Source: Candidatus Limnocylindrales bacterium (GTDB lineage Bacteria > Moduliflexota > Moduliflexia > Moduliflexales > JAUQPW01). Taken from it: a DNA stretch of 64,000 nt. Positions 8,030 through 16,893 of this stretch are shown here, one piece after another (the stretch's first letter is position 1; each line of letters starts with the position of its first letter). The stretch spans positions 1 to 64,000 of the forward strand of contig DATMBG010000022.1 in the NCBI GenBank assembly GCA_035559535.1, in the 5' to 3' direction. The translations under genes and the position numbers were made by a program. Below the pieces are notes generated by a model. The model saw only the letters and a program-made list of their open reading frames with translations. It did not search any database and had not been told where the DNA came from.

Positions 8030-8914
8030 TTAATACCAACCTGGAGAAAGATTAGAACCCAGCATTTCATCATAAACGTCGGTACGACGATCCCGAAGAA
8101 CTTGATTGTACTCGTTCCAATTTCGTTTACGACGAGCATCGGCAAGGTTCGCCTCGGCATAAATGATTTCTTCGGCGTCTGGACTGGCAGGACCCCCAAT
8201 CGGCCAACCCGTATAACTTACGATAATACTTTGCCCAACAAAGGGCTGACCCCGTTCTACACCCACACGATCAGCACAAGCAATAAAAACCGAGTTAGAA
8301 TGGGCAGCTGCCATAACCAGGATATTGGCCATAGCCTCACGATCTTTGGCTTGTCCGGGAATAGGTACCCAATTGGTTGGAATACAGATAATATCAGCAC
8401 CCTGGAGAGCACAAAGACGATAACTTTCTGGAAACCAACCATCATAGCAAATAAAAGTACCTATACGACCAAGCTTTGTTTTAAAGACAGGAAAACCTAA
8501 GTTTCCAGGTTCAAAAAATAAATTTTCTTCATTCCAGAGATGAACCTTACGAAAGGTCCCGATATAACCTTCAGGTCCAATTACAACAGAAGAGTTATAT
8601 AAAACCTGACCCTCTCGTTCATTGATCCCGGCTACAATATGCAATTCATGCTCCATAGCTGCTTTAATCCAGGCCTGGCACGTTGGCCCAGCCGGTACTT
8701 CCTCAGAAAGCTTAAAAGCTTCTTCTCGACTCTGGAATACATAACCCGAATTACAAAGCTCAGGTAGAACAACCAGGTTCGCTCCCCGAGAAGCAGCTTC
8801 TTTAATAAAACCGATGGTTTTTTCAATATTCTTCGCCTTCTCACCCACCACCGGCTCCATTTGAATACATGCAATCTTTACCTGGCTTTCTTTGCGGCTT
8901 TCCTTCTCCTCCAT
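8030..8914 (-). CDS. Nitrilase-superfamily carbon-nitrogen hydrolase
   Basis: 294 residues. The catalytic triad is readable: Glu52 in VVLPELCNSG, Lys123 in FRKVHLW, Cys156 in FICYDGWFPE. Length and motif spacing match amidase/carbamoylase branches of the family (omega-amidase, N-carbamoylputrescine amidase, aliphatic amidase) rather than true nitrilases, whose Cys motif is usually CWE. It should cleave a non-peptide C-N bond in the cytoplasm, releasing ammonia. As first gene before a urea/amide-type importer it probably acts on the imported compound. GGGAGGA precedes the ATG by about 10 nt. Confidence 0.88.
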   Translation of the reverse strand: MEEKESRKESQVKIACIQMEPVVGEKAKNIEKTIGFIKEAASRGANLVVLPELCNSGYVFQSREEAFKLSEEVPAGPTCQAWIKAAMEHELHIVAGINEREGQVLYNSSVVIGPEGYIGTFRKVHLWNEENLFFEPGNLGFPVFKTKLGRIGTFICYDGWFPESYRLCALQGADIICIPTNWVPIPGQAKDREAMANILVMAAAHSNSVFIACADRVGVERGQPFVGQSIIVSYTGWPIGGPASPDAEEIIYAEANLADARRKRNWNEYNQVLRDRRTDVYDEMLGSNLSPGWY

Positions 8915-9074
8915 AACGAATATTCCTCCCTATCTACCGAAACTACTCTTCAGTTGTTGTCCCTTTAAAAGATGAAAAAGAAATTAAAAACCTGCTGTTG
9001 ATTCCAATTCCTTACCTTCCTCACCAAAACATTGAGCGTTTCAAAAGTCAAGTGGAAAATTAAAAATCTACTGC

Positions 9075-9455
9075 TTATCCCTCTACATAAATGGCCATCA
9101 CTACACGCTCTCTTTTCCAGAGTTTACTGAAAAAATCTCCTACCTTCTTCCACCAACCGTACTTCTGATTAAGAAGGTTATGTCCATGTTCTGCTTCCTG
9201 ATCTTCTACAATCCGGGCCTTACCCTCCACCCAGGAACCCTTTGGTTTTCCACGAATATCACAAGGGACTACTCGCACGCGAGGGTTATTCCTTATTCGT
9301 TTAACCTTTCCTGCGTTTGCAAGGGAATATACATACAATACCCCCTTATCTTCAGCAAACCACATGGGCGTCTGTACAGGCTTCCCGCTTTTTCTATAAC
9401 TCTCCAGATTCAAATAGCTTTGATTTGCAAACTGGGTTAACTTCTTATTACTCAT
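9075..9455 (-). CDS. PPOX-class F420-dependent-type flavin/deazaflavin-binding protein
   Basis: 126 residues with a split-barrel pattern: YLNLESYRKSGKPVQTPMWF, VYSLANAGKVKRIRNNPRVRV, GSWVEGKARIV, and an LLNQKYGWWKK segment before the last strand. This matches the TIGR03666/Rv2061 branch of pyridoxamine-phosphate-oxidase-like proteins, which bind F420 rather than FMN in actinobacteria. The substrate is not known. Together with the Ddn-like protein at 16894-17253 it hints that the organism makes F420, though no biosynthetic gene is in the window. It is a single gene with gaps on both sides. Confidence 0.75.
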   Translation of the reverse strand: MSNKKLTQFANQSYLNLESYRKSGKPVQTPMWFAEDKGVLYVYSLANAGKVKRIRNNPRVRVVPCDIRGKPKGSWVEGKARIVEDQEAEHGHNLLNQKYGWWKKVGDFFSKLWKRERVVMAIYVEG

Positions 9456-9594
9456 ACTTTTTTCCCATCATCACCCGAAGTACAAGGGTAGAGCTAACTT
9501 TCTTACTCCTTTATAACCATTCCCCTAATATCCAGGTTCGAGGAATTATACTGTGTGGTTTTAAGATCAGATTTCCTTCTACGAAATGTATTTA

Positions 9595-9610
9595 TCAGGT
9601 TTAAACCTGA
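9595..9610. repeat. 16-bp perfect palindrome
   Basis: TCAGGTTTAAACCTGA reads identically on both strands and sits in the gap between the PPOX gene and the truncated PilQ-like gene. It could be an operator or a short stem; there is no adjacent T-tract. Confidence 0.45.
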
Positions 9611-9667
9611 CAGGATCTCCATGGGAGTCGCCTTAAAACCGAAGTTCCAGGAAGCTGTTGCTGTACC

Positions 9668-9700
9668 CAGACCGGACGAGCAAATCACCCCTCTGGTCTG
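9668..9700 (-). terminator. Weak hairpin just after the PilQ-like gene
   Basis: CAGACC at 9668-9673 pairs with GGTCTG at 9695-9700, 28 bp beyond the PilQ-like stop codon on the reverse strand. There is no clear U-tract, so the terminator call is weak. Confidence 0.25.
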
Positions 9701-9727
9701 TTATCTCGCAAACGCCAGTCCCCCCGT

Positions 9728-10489
9728 TTATTTAACCCCTCGCCGGCCAGCCAAAACTCCTTCTATAATTGTTGCCATTTGATGAGGATCTGCAAAGTTA
9801 AGGGGTATTGTTTCCGTTCGTAAGGGCTCAAGCTTTTTCTGGGTTTCAATGGCCAATAAGCGCTGCTTCTGTTCTAGACGTTTAGCTTCTATTTCCCTCT
9901 GAAACGTAGCGTGGGATGCTATCCGCAGGATATTCCTTTCTATCTCTACGGCTAAACCATGAAGCTTGAGGATAACATCCAGGGCCTGATCCCAAGGTAC
10001 ATTGATCAGCCTGACCGTCACGCGACCCCTGACTTCGGGATGTAAAACCAGATTAAGGTTGTTGATTTCCGCAATAGCACGGAAAACATCCCGTATGTCC
10101 GCATCTTTGAAATCAAGGGTAATAGGTTGGCCACGATATTTAGCTTCTTCGCCGGTTTGAGGAATTCGAATAGAAGGAACCGGTGCAGATTGAATCATTT
10201 CTATATCTGTCTTCTCAGAGGGCTTATCTCCTGAGGTAAGAACTTTGGCTGGGAGAGTTAACCCCAGAGGTTCACCTTGAGCAGGGTTACTTTCAGAAGG
10301 TCTGGTTTTTAGAGTGGGAAGTTCATTTTCAACTGGACTTCTGATTTTAACGGACTTAGCAGCCTTTTGTTGAGCAACAACCTCAAAACTTTTAATAGCT
10401 CCCTTAGATCTGGCACAACCGTTGAGAACAACCAGAACAACGAGGCCGGTAAGAATAAATGAAACATATCTGGCAGGATAATCACTCAT
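9728..10489 (-). CDS. Truncated PilQ-like secretin N-domain lipoprotein
   Basis: 253 residues. A lipoprotein signal ends in VVLNGC (Cys25), followed by a low-complexity linker to about residue 115. Then comes a clear secretin N0/STN domain (GQPITLDFKDADIRDVFRAI, RVTVRLINVPWDQALDVIL, residues 120-192), a Lys/Glu/Gln-rich helix, and the first part of an N1 domain (TETIPLNFADPHQMATIIEGVLAGRRG). The frame stops there: the rest of N1 and the whole secretin barrel found in type IV pilus PilQ are missing. Neither of the other downstream frames restores them. It could be a decayed pilQ or a free-standing secretin partner. No other pilus gene is adjacent. Confidence 0.7.
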   Translation of the reverse strand: MSDYPARYVSFILTGLVVLVVLNGCARSKGAIKSFEVVAQQKAAKSVKIRSPVENELPTLKTRPSESNPAQGEPLGLTLPAKVLTSGDKPSEKTDIEMIQSAPVPSIRIPQTGEEAKYRGQPITLDFKDADIRDVFRAIAEINNLNLVLHPEVRGRVTVRLINVPWDQALDVILKLHGLAVEIERNILRIASHATFQREIEAKRLEQKQRLLAIETQKKLEPLRTETIPLNFADPHQMATIIEGVLAGRRGVK

Positions 10490-10691
10490 TCATTGTGGAG
10501 TAAACCCGCCGATAAGCATCGGGGGATAATCCTGGAATCTCGCCTTACAAGATTCGCTCCCCAAGAAAAAATCTCCCCTTAGCTTATCCAACTTACTATT
10601 TTTATTGAATTTCAACCCCTTATAAATTTTCCTTTATCTACCTTCTGAATAACTTATAAAGTTTCTACTGTCAAGTACAGTTACGATAGAC

Positions 10692-10719
10692 TTGCATAAG
10701 TCCGGATAGGGAATATATT
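10692..10719 (+). promoter_or_regulatory. Candidate sigma70-type promoter for the antiporter gene
   Basis: TTGCAT at 10692-10697 and TATATT at 10714-10719 are separated by 16 nt, giving a leader of roughly 70 nt before the ATG at 10799. Confidence 0.4.
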
Positions 10720-10753
10720 TATCCTATTATTCCATAAAGTTTTCCAAAAATGC

Positions 10754-10767
10754 AGCTTTATAAAGCT
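10754..10767. promoter_or_regulatory. 14-bp palindrome between promoter and antiporter start
   Basis: AGCTTTATAAAGCT is a perfect palindrome placed 31 nt before the antiporter ATG and downstream of the proposed -10. This is where a repressor operator would act, but the binding protein is unknown. Confidence 0.35.
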
Positions 10768-10798
10768 TAATCGGCTTAATAGATTTTGTTCAATAGAA

Positions 10799-12577
10799 AT
10801 GTTCGCGGCTGAATTTCTTGCGACCACCCTGGCCCTTATTGGTATTATTATTCTGGTGGCGGCCTTGTTGTCCGGGCTGACTGAGCGGAGCGGTCTACCC
10901 CAGGTAGTAATCTTTCTGATCTTAGGGGCCTCTATTGGGCCGGCGGGTTTAGACTTATTGAACCTTACCTTGAATTCACCGGAATTACGCGTGATTGCAA
11001 CGCTTAGCCTGGTACTGGTCTTGTTTACCGATGCCATTACCCTGGATATCCATGAAATAAAAACCCATCGGGCCCTGGCGTTCCTGGTTTTGGGACCCGG
11101 AACGTTGTTATCGGCGGCTCTGATTGCCTTCGCCGGCTGGGAATTGCTTGGCTTAACACCTGCCGCAGCCACCATTCTTGGCGCTGCGCTGGCTTCTACG
11201 GATCCTGTATTACTTCGGGGGTTTTTGCATCGCCGGGATCTTCCCAATGCAGTTCGCCTGGCGTTAAAGCTGGAGAGTGGTTTAAACGACGTTGTGCTCT
11301 TACCGATTGTGCTTGTGGCGATGGTCTTTATTAACCCAGAAGCCACCCTTCATGCCATCTATTGGGCCCGTCTGGGTCTCGATCTTTTCGTATTAGGACC
11401 GGGTGCCGGTGTTGCTGTAGGATTATTGGCCGTGGCGGCACTTGATTTAATAAGGCGACGGATCGGAGTACGACGCGATTATGAGTCCCTCTACTCATTG
11501 GGGGTAGCATTTACTGCTTATGCCGCTGCGGAAGCAGTTCATGGAAGTGGTTTCCTGGCCGCATTTGCTGCCGGAATGACCATTATTGTATTAGACGTCG
11601 AGCTTTGTGATTGCTTCCTGGAATACGGCGAAACCACGGCTGAAATGGCCTTACTTTTCACCTTTGTATTGTTCGGTAGTTCGCTGATCTGGACCGGTTT
11701 TACCGTACTTAATGGAACCATGCTACTCTTTGTGATGATTGCCCTGTTGGGAAGACCGGCGATCTTCCTGATTTTACTGGCCCGTACAGGTTTGGATGGG
11801 TGGGGACGGTTTCTAACTTCCTGGTTTGGGCCGCGTGGACTTAGTTCTTTATTGATCGTTTTACTGCCTGTCTTTGCCGGACTACCGGAAAGCGAAAGAC
11901 TTTTCAGGATCTGCTGCCTGGTAGTCCTGGCGTCGATCTTACTCCATACAGTTTCCTTCATGATGCTAAACCAGGGTTCCCATCGGGCAAAACCCAAACC
12001 AACTGTTGCCGTTAAAACCGGTCAGCCCGAGCCATTGCCTGGTCCATCTCCTGTTATAAAGGAACCCATTTCCTCTGTTACCTCTGAAAACAGGTCTATT
12101 CTGAATCCTCTTCCCTCCAACGATGCAACCCTATTTACCGATTCCGTAACACCGATAATTTCCGTTGATTCCAATAATTATCCCCGTGCTGATACAAGCG
12201 GATCAACCCCTTCGGACCGCATCTCTCTTGAAGACCTCCGTCAACTCTGGCGACTCGGTGCGCCGGTGATCCTCCTCGATGTCCGAACTGAACGGACTTA
12301 TAGAGATAGTCCTTACCAGGCCCAAGGTGCTATACGAATGCCTCCGGACCATGCTGTGGAACGAGCAATTGAACTTGGCTTACCACGCCATGCCTGGTTG
12401 GTCGCCTACTGTGCTTGACGTGGCGAAGCGACCAGTGCCCGGGTGGCACGGGAACTTCGACAGGCAGGCTGGCCTTATGCTCGTAGTCTGATCGGTGGAT
12501 GGGAGGCCTGGCAGGTGGCCGGTTTACCTGTGGAACCCAAAGCGGATTCAAATCGAGAAGAAAGTAAGGTAGAGTAA
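10799..12577 (+). CDS. Na+/H+ antiporter-rhodanese fusion with in-frame TGA (candidate selenocysteine)
   Basis: Residues 1-395 form a CPA1/NhaP-type cation:proton antiporter with about twelve membrane helices (ASTDPVLLRGFLHRRDLP, ESGLNDVVLLP, GSGFLAAFAAG). A Pro/Ser-rich cytoplasmic linker leads to a rhodanese domain from about residue 470 (ISLEDLRQLW, VILLDVRTER, IRMPPDHAVERA). The frame reads AYCA, then TGA at 12416-12418, then continues without stops for 53 codons (RGEATSARVARELRQAGW, LIGGWEAWQVAGLPVEP) to a TAA at 12575-12577. The resumed frame is exactly the rest of the domain. Homologous rhodanese loops, as I recall them, read YCACP-x-E-A-T-S, so TGA occupies the second Cys position, after catalytic Cys538. 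Either the UGA is read as selenocysteine (592-residue product) or the gene is disrupted at the active site (539 residues). Confidence 0.75.
12432..12451 (+). promoter_or_regulatory. SECIS-like hairpin downstream of the in-frame TGA
   Basis: GTGCC at 12435-12439 pairs with GGCAC at 12445-12449. Outside a bulged A (12434), CC 12432-12433 pairs with GG 12450-12451. The apical loop CGGGT (12440-12444) starts 21 nt after the TGA and has G at its second position. Known bacterial SECIS elements need a stem-loop 16-37 nt after UGA with a G early in the apical loop, so the geometry fits. A chance stem in GC-rich coding sequence is the alternative. Confidence 0.5.
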
Positions 12578-12723
12578 ATGGGGATGACAAAAAGCGTAAA
12601 TGGGTATTTATTATAAAGGAAATAACCCTGCACCCATTAAAATAGAAAATAAACGGCAAAGGCCTTAATACGTGGGGTGATAGGACAAAAACTAAAACTG
12701 TGATCAAAAGGTAGGAGGAAATT

Positions 12724-13149
12724 ATGAAACGTAAAGCATCGGCCATCTGGAAAGGCAGCCTTAAGGAGGGTAAAGGAACTATCTCAACCGATAGTAGAGT
12801 CTTATCCGATACCCCTTATTCTTTCAGTACCCGTTTTGAAAATGGTATCGGGACAAATCCTGAAGAACTCATTGCGGCAGCCCATGCAGGCTGTTTTTCC
12901 ATGGCTCTCTCGGCTCAACTGGGAGAAGCAGGGATGGTCGCACAAAGCATCCATACCACTGCTACGGTTACGCTGGAAAAACTTGAAACCGGGTTTACTA
13001 TCACGGCGGTTCATCTCGATGTAACGGCTCAGATTCCAGGTGCTGATCGGGCTGCCTTTGAAAAAGCAGCCCATAAAGCTAAAGAGGGATGTCCGGTCTC
13101 CCGGGTTTTGAATGCAAAAATTACCATGGACGCAAAGCTAGAGACTTAA
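12724..13149 (+). CDS. osmC: OsmC/Ohr-family peroxidase
   Basis: 141 residues. The OsmC fold is clear: [43 protein letters not shown] (Cys57), [19 protein letters not shown] (Cys123). These two cysteines are the peroxidatic and resolving pair that reduce organic hydroperoxides at the cost of thiols. The [15 protein letters not shown] motif places it with OsmC rather than Ohr. A strong TAGGAGGAAATT site precedes the ATG. It follows the antiporter-rhodanese gene by 146 bp on the same strand, a possible thiol/redox neighbourhood. Confidence 0.92.
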   Translation: MKRKASAIWKGSLKEGKGTISTDSRVLSDTPYSFSTRFENGIGTNPEELIAAAHAGCFSMALSAQLGEAGMVAQSIHTTATVTLEKLETGFTITAVHLDVTAQIPGADRAAFEKAAHKAKEGCPVSRVLNAKITMDAKLET

Positions 13150-13274
13150 AAATCTGGGGTTTTATCTCATTTCTGATCGGATAAAACTTATCAGGATAAA
13201 GGAAGTATGGAGAGATAAAAATCCTGGGATGAATTTTATCTCAATCTTATCCCTGACAAGGAGGAAGAGAAGAT

Positions 13275-13742
13275 ATGATCACATTTATTGTAAATGGAAA
13301 AGAACAAACCGTAGAGGTTATTCCTGGTACCCCTTTATTGTGGGTGCTGCGAGATAATCTCGGCTTAACCGGCACCAAATTTGGCTGTGGCATGGCCCAA
13401 TGTGGAGCCTGTACGGTACACCTGGATGGAAATGCCATCCGTTCCTGTGTGACGCCTATAGAAGCCGTCTCTGGGAAAAAAGTTACCACCATTGAAGGAC
13501 TGTCCCCGGATACCAGTCATCCTTTACAAAAAGCCTGGATTGCTCAAGACGTACCCCAATGTGGCTACTGCCAATCCGGCCAGATCATGGCGGCAGCCGC
13601 CCTGCTGGCCCAAAATCCGAATCCTACCGATGCCGATATCGATGAGGCCATGTCCGGGAACATCTGTCGCTGTGGCACTTATCAACGAATTCGAAGTGCC
13701 ATTCATCAAGCGGCCAAGATGATGAAGGAAGGAGGTCAATAA
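13275..13742 (+). CDS. iorA: Isoquinoline 1-oxidoreductase-type small subunit (2x[2Fe-2S])
   Basis: 155 residues, typical for the small subunit of molybdenum hydroxylases. A plant-type ferredoxin domain carries [21 protein letters not shown], and a helical domain carries CGYCQSGQ and GNICRCGTY, together supplying eight Cys for two [2Fe-2S] clusters that pass electrons from the molybdenum centre. A strong AAGGAGGAAGAG site precedes the ATG. The large subunit starts 3 nt after its stop. No FAD subunit gene is present, as in isoquinoline- and nicotinate-type two-subunit enzymes using cytochromes or quinones as acceptors. Confidence 0.92.
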   Translation: MITFIVNGKEQTVEVIPGTPLLWVLRDNLGLTGTKFGCGMAQCGACTVHLDGNAIRSCVTPIEAVSGKKVTTIEGLSPDTSHPLQKAWIAQDVPQCGYCQSGQIMAAAALLAQNPNPTDADIDEAMSGNICRCGTYQRIRSAIHQAAKMMKEGGQ

Positions 13743-13745
13743 ACC

Positions 13746-15914
13746 ATGAATCAGCCTACAGGAATCACACGGAGAGATTTTTTCAAAGTCGGTTTAGTTG
13801 CAGGAGGCGGATGGGTTTTAGGATTTTATCTTCCCAGAGGAGAAGGAGGTTGGGGTAAAGCAGCAACGGAATCTGCAACGATTTTTGCCCCCAATGCCTG
13901 GATTCGCATAACTCCCGCTGGGACCGTGACAGTGATGCTTCATAAATCAGAGATGGGACAGGGGATTATGACTTCGCTGCCCATGTTGGTGGCCGAAGAG
14001 TTAGAGGCGGATTGGAAGATGATTCGACCTGAATTTGCTCCGGCTGATGAAGCTTACTTTACCTGGATCACCCCCACCTTTGGAGCTCAATTCACGGGAG
14101 GAAGTCGTAGTATTCGGGGATCCTGGGAAACCTTACTCAAAGCAGGAGCCGTAGCCCGGGAGATGTTGATAGCCGCAGCCGCTGAGACCTGGGGAGTAGA
14201 AGCCAAGACGTGTCAGGCTGAGGATGGCGAAGTGATCCATCCAGCCAGTGGGAAGCGGGCCTCTTACGGTTCCCTGGTCAGTAAAGCCACTACAGTACCT
14301 GCTCCTAAAGAAGTTACTCTGAAAGATCCTAAAAACTACAAGTTCATCGGCAAACGGATGGCCCGCGTGGATACTTTTTCCAAAGTCAACGGCAGTGCCG
14401 GGTTTGGCATTGACGTGAAAGTGCCCGGGATGTTGGTAGCCACGGTGTTAAGATGTCCGGTGTTTGGAGGGAAATTAGCCCGTTATGATGACTCTAAGAC
14501 GAAGACCATTCCCAGTGTCAAGCAGGTGGTTCCTATATCCAGCGGAATCGCGGTGGTAGCTGAAGGATACTGGCCTGCCAAGCTGGGATTGGAAGCCTTA
14601 GAGGTGCAATGGGATGAAGGAGAACATGCTCAACTCAACAGTGAGAAGATTCGGGAAGAGTTTAAGAAGGCCTCGGAGCAAGCCGGAGCAGTAGCCAGAA
14701 GAGAAGGAGATGCCTTGCATATGCTGGCCGTGGTAGGGAAGACGGTGGAAGCCGTATATGAAGTTCCCTTTTTGGCCCATGCAACCATGGAACCTATGAA
14801 TTGCACGGCGCATGTGCGGGAGGAGGGATGTGATATTTGGGCTCCAACCCAGGCCCAGACGGGAACCCAACAAACAGCGGCAAAGATCACAGGACTACCG
14901 GCTGAGTCGATCCGGGTCCATACCACCCTGTTAGGCGGAGGCTTTGGAAGACGATTTGAAATTGACTTTGTAGCAGATGCCGTGGAGATATCCAAGGCCG
15001 TAAAAGCCCCGGTAAAGGTAATCTGGTCGCGGGAAGAGGATATGCGCCATGGTTTTTATCGTCCGGCAACCTATAATGTTTTGAAAGCCGGAATCGATGG
15101 AAAAGGGAACCTGGTGGCCTGGACCCATCGAATCGTGGGACCTTCGATTCTGTCTCGGGTATTCCCAGATAGAATCAAAGATGGCATTGATAGCAGTTCT
15201 GTAGAGGGGGCAGCGAATATTCCCTATTCCATTCCCCATATGTATGTAGATTATGTGATGAAGAATACGGGAGTTCCGGTGGGTTTTTGGCGCTCGGTGG
15301 GAAGCTCCCAGAATGCCTTTATTACAGAAAGTTTTATCGATGAAATAGCAGCAGCAGTCGGGAGAGATCCCTATGAATTTCGTCTGGAATTGCTGACCAA
15401 GGCTCCCCGTCATAAAAGGGTCTTAGAGTTAGCAGCCAGCAAAGCGGGATGGGGACAACCGTTACCAGAAGGAAGATATCGGGGGATTGCCGTAGCGGAG
15501 TCTTTTGGGAGTTATGTAGCGGAAGTTGCAGAAGTATCCGTAGATAAAGAAGGTCAGGTGCGGGTCCATCGGGTGGTATGTGCTGTGGATTGTGGGAAGT
15601 ATGTAAACCCGGATACCATTGAGGCCCAGATGCAAGGAGGAATTGTGTACGGATTAACGGCGGCGTTGAAGGGAGAAATTACCATTGAGAATGGGCGGGT
15701 GAAGCAAAGCAACTTCCATGACTACGAGATGTTACGGATGGAGGAAATGCCAGTGATAGAAGTCTACCTTGTGGAAAGTCAGGAAGCCCCCGGAGGAATA
15801 GGAGAGCCCGGAGTACCTCCCATTGCTCCTGCAGTAACCAATGCAATCTTTGCAGCAACCGGAAAGCGAATCCGTAAACTACCCATTCGCGCAGAAGATC
15901 TGAAGAAAGCTTAA
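13746..15914 (+). CDS. iorB: Isoquinoline 1-oxidoreductase-type large subunit (Mo-cofactor binding, Tat-exported)
   Basis: 722 residues. A twin-arginine signal ([17 protein letters not shown]) opens the protein, so the assembled enzyme likely sits in the periplasm with the small subunit carried along. Mo-cofactor loops are visible: [43 protein letters not shown], and near the end [18 protein letters not shown] with the likely active-site Glu of xanthine-oxidase-family enzymes. Oxidation of an N-heterocycle or aldehyde is expected; the precise substrate cannot be read. MobA, needed for the dinucleotide form of the cofactor, is encoded at 38669-39280. An AAGGAGG lies within the end of the small-subunit gene. 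Confidence 0.92.
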   Translation: MNQPTGITRRDFFKVGLVAGGGWVLGFYLPRGEGGWGKAATESATIFAPNAWIRITPAGTVTVMLHKSEMGQGIMTSLPMLVAEELEADWKMIRPEFAPADEAYFTWITPTFGAQFTGGSRSIRGSWETLLKAGAVAREMLIAAAAETWGVEAKTCQAEDGEVIHPASGKRASYGSLVSKATTVPAPKEVTLKDPKNYKFIGKRMARVDTFSKVNGSAGFGIDVKVPGMLVATVLRCPVFGGKLARYDDSKTKTIPSVKQVVPISSGIAVVAEGYWPAKLGLEALEVQWDEGEHAQLNSEKIREEFKKASEQAGAVARREGDALHMLAVVGKTVEAVYEVPFLAHATMEPMNCTAHVREEGCDIWAPTQAQTGTQQTAAKITGLPAESIRVHTTLLGGGFGRRFEIDFVADAVEISKAVKAPVKVIWSREEDMRHGFYRPATYNVLKAGIDGKGNLVAWTHRIVGPSILSRVFPDRIKDGIDSSSVEGAANIPYSIPHMYVDYVMKNTGVPVGFWRSVGSSQNAFITESFIDEIAAAVGRDPYEFRLELLTKAPRHKRVLELAASKAGWGQPLPEGRYRGIAVAESFGSYVAEVAEVSVDKEGQVRVHRVVCAVDCGKYVNPDTIEAQMQGGIVYGLTAALKGEITIENGRVKQSNFHDYEMLRMEEMPVIEVYLVESQEAPGGIGEPGVPPIAPAVTNAIFAATGKRIRKLPIRAEDLKKA

Positions 15915-16000
15915 CTATAAATTCGGGGAATAGGGGCAAGAACGGGAAACTCTTTCTTACAAAAACTACCTCGAAAACCCTCAAGAGGTAACCTGACAGA

Positions 16001-16033
16001 AACCTCAGTCACCTGGATTGGGTGGCTGAGGTT
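16001..16033. terminator. Strong hairpin between iorB and arsR-like gene
   Basis: AACCTCAGTCACC (16001-16013) pairs with GGTGGCTGAGGTT (16021-16033), a 13-bp stem with one G-U pair and a 7-nt loop. It sits between two convergent genes and can act for both. No long T-tract follows on either side. Confidence 0.6.
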
Positions 16034-16082
16034 CCTAATCCTTTAGCTGAATCGATCCCTTCCCTTTTCACCCAACCCGGCT

Positions 16083-16376
16083 CTAGTAAAGCAAACTTTT
16101 AGCACAATCCGAGAGTAACTCGCGATTAAGCGAAGTATAAGTCGTCTGACCTTCTTTCCGTTTTTTAATTAACCCGGCTTCCGCTAAGATTTTGGAGTGA
16201 TGACAAAGTAAGGAATGACTGATATGGGCCTTCTCGGCAATCTCCGATCCGGTCATTTCACTGTGGTTGGCCAGTATTTCTATGATTTGTAATCGTGTTG
16301 GATCCGAGAGGGCAGCAAGAATTTTTGCACGCTGCTCCCTTTCAGCTTTTTTGTCTACCTCATGTCTACTTATCAT
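16083..16376 (-). CDS. ArsR-family winged-helix regulator
   Basis: 97 residues. ILAALSDPTRLQIIEIL, then a helix-turn-helix (MTGSEIAEKAHISHSLLCHHSKILAEAGLI) and a wing (KKRKEGQTTYTSLN) are standard ArsR/SmtB features. The metal-binding CxC of arsenic and cadmium sensors is absent. A single Cys lies in the recognition helix (LLCHH) and another near the C-terminus, so a redox or other effector is possible. It converges on the iorAB operon and diverges from the Ddn-like gene; either could be its target. Confidence 0.85.
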   Translation of the reverse strand: MISRHEVDKKAEREQRAKILAALSDPTRLQIIEILANHSEMTGSEIAEKAHISHSLLCHHSKILAEAGLIKKRKEGQTTYTSLNRELLSDCAKSLLY

Positions 16377-16893
16377 GATCTAATTTTATTCCTCCAGCTT
16401 AGGGTTATACCACCAATTTCTCCTTTACCCAATTTCTATTTTATAATAGAAAACAACGGAAAGATTGTCAAATGTTTAAATAATTAAATAATTAATTAAC
16501 CACTTAATAAAAACTTCCTCCCATCGGTTTTTAAGGGTTTGAACAAATTTACAGGAAAAGCAAAGTTTAAAGTCACTTGACTTTCAAGTTAGTGAATGAT
16601 TCCAGGGACCACCTGGATTTTCTATTGCCTTCAATTGCTATACTGGTACATAGGGGTAAGCTGAAAATAGAAAAAATTCCATCCCCAAACAATCTTTAGC
16701 TATTTACCCTACCTTGACGCAATGAAAGTTTGAAGCTTAACTTATAAAACAACCGGCAAAAAATATTTAAACCAGGATCATCTTATCCTGATTCAAAGCC
16801 TGAATTGGGAGAAGGATTGAGTCACATCTTACACCCTGGTCAGGGTGGTTTAGGAAAGAAAGCAAGAAGTATAAAAAAATAAAGGAGGAATCT
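16377..16893. other. AT-rich intergenic region between divergent arsR-like and ddn-like genes
   Basis: No gene is seen in 517 bases. The region is AT-rich near the regulator and includes a 7-bp hairpin, CACCCTG/CAGGGTG at 16832-16847, in the leader of the Ddn-like gene. It probably contains both divergent promoters, but none stands out. Confidence 0.4.

Larger units (their letters stand above)
10490..10798. other. Divergent intergenic region with promoter and palindrome
   Basis: This gap separates the reverse-strand PilQ-like gene from the forward antiporter gene. It holds the forward promoter candidate at 10692-10719 and the 14-bp palindrome at 10754-10767. No gene is seen. Confidence 0.5.

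Noticed and set aside
9503-9688. Frame after the PilQ-like stop as the missing part of the secretin
   Set aside because: The 61 residues lack any N1 or secretin motif and would need both a frameshift and loss of the pore domain; more likely non-coding.
10681-11346. 221-codon reverse-strand frame opposite the antiporter
   Set aside because: Composition (Arg/Ser/Asn-rich, no hydrophobic core) and full overlap with a clear membrane-protein gene mark it as an antisense shadow.
12416-12418. TGA reassigned as a sense codon throughout (alternative genetic code)
   Set aside because: TGA is the normal stop of other clear genes here, such as rng (38670-38672), gspE (60064-60066) and the ligase fusion (24265-24267), so only a local recoding event is considered.
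12279-12491. A separate 70-codon forward gene across the rhodanese region
   Set aside because: It is in a different frame from the rhodanese domain, has no family resemblance and no ribosome binding site.
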